From positions 1 through 5,311 of the forward strand of contig QMNM01000136.1 in NCBI GenBank assembly GCA_003647765.1: 5,311 bases of DNA, in the 5' to 3' direction. Made by a program: the position numbers and the translations under genes. The notes under the pieces are model-generated. The model had not been told where the DNA came from. It made no database searches and saw nothing but the letters and a program-made list of their open reading frames with translations. Origin of the DNA: Candidatus Cloacimonadota bacterium (GTDB lineage Bacteria; Cloacimonadota; Cloacimonadia; JGIOTU-2; B8-G9). This document shows, piece by piece, positions 5,128 to 5,311 of the stretch. Position 1 is the stretch's first letter; the number at the start of each line of letters is the position of its first letter.

Positions 5128-5164
5128 AAATTATTCCTTTCAAAATAAATTTATCTAAATGAGC

Positions 5165-5195
5165 CAAAAGATTTTTCTTATAGATAAAATGTCAA
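5165..5195 (-). promoter_or_regulatory. Possible promoter of secG
   Basis: On the minus strand a perfect TTGACA (5190-5195) lies upstream of secG, but no good TATAAT follows at 16-18 bases. A Bacteroidota-style reading fits partly: TTG at 5193-5195, then 20 bases, then ATCTTTTG (5165-5172), resembling TAnnTTTG with the first two bases exchanged. Since the sigma-factor preference of this organism is unknown, this stays tentative. Confidence 0.3.
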
Positions 5196-5221
5196 TCTTT
5201 ATTTATATTAAATTATTCAAT

Positions 5222-5257
5222 TACAATTGATACAACGCATACAATTGATACAACGCA
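5222..5257. repeat. Perfect 18-bp tandem duplication upstream of secG
   Basis: TACAATTGATACAACGCA occurs twice head to tail with no mismatch (5222-5239 and 5240-5257). Each unit contains the palindrome CAATTG, and a further half-site gives CAATT-AC-AATTG at 5218-5229. The repeat lies about 30 bases upstream of the candidate secG promoter and about 30 bases from an outward-facing plus-strand TTGACA (5287-5292), so it could be a pair of operator sites or a recent duplication. Two copies are too few for a CRISPR array. Confidence 0.75.
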
Positions 5258-5311
5258 ATAAAAAAAGCATTAGTTATTTGAAATTCTTGACACCAATAAT
5301 TATAGTATAAA

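Noticed and set aside
5222-5257. Repeat considered as a minimal CRISPR array
   Set aside because: The units abut with no spacers, are only 18 bases long, and no cas gene is present.

Overview
This AT-rich window carries six protein genes and one tRNA gene, all on the minus strand, so the natural reading direction is from position 5311 to position 1. In that order it holds secG, a class II tRNA-Leu gene, an outer-membrane beta-barrel gene, rpsU, cvpA, hypC, hypD, and a small nucleotidyltransferase gene cut by the left edge. No gap between genes exceeds 300 bases.

The beta-barrel (signal peptide, closing aromatic strand) and SecG indicate a Gram-negative bacterium. hypC and hypD imply a [NiFe]-hydrogenase elsewhere in the genome, hence probably an anaerobic or microaerobic life. 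Calcium-binding thrombospondin-3-like and dockerin-like loops inside a barrel, the AT-rich composition, and short CACGAATT-type intergenic repeats remind me of uncultured FCB-group lineages such as Cloacimonadota or relatives. That placement is an inference from memory, not a result. Most genes have recognisable Shine-Dalgarno sequences.

Region by region. Positions 4741-5311 hold secG and its leader, with an exact 18-bp tandem duplication upstream and an outward-facing TTGACA near the right edge. Positions 4419-4740 hold the tRNA-Leu gene and a spacer containing a 55-bp imperfect inverted repeat; secG followed by tRNA-Leu is an old bacterial arrangement, as in E. coli secG-leuU. The tRNA has a well-defined anticodon loop reading AAG, unusual in bacteria. 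Positions 2784-4400 hold the barrel gene with its own good promoter. Positions 1789-2650 hold rpsU and cvpA, separated by a terminator-like hairpin. Positions 435-1728 hold the overlapping pair hypC-hypD, preceded by a cluster of small palindromes that reaches into the end of cvpA. Positions 1-434 hold a repeat-bearing spacer and the start of an MNT-type nucleotidyltransferase gene, possibly the antitoxin of a MntA-HepT pair whose partner would lie beyond position 1.

Most of the window is housekeeping. I see no convincing wholly new system. The points most worth a second look are the tRNA-Leu(AAG), the secG-tRNA inverted repeat, the palindromes shaping the cvpA stop region, and the calcium-loop barrel protein.
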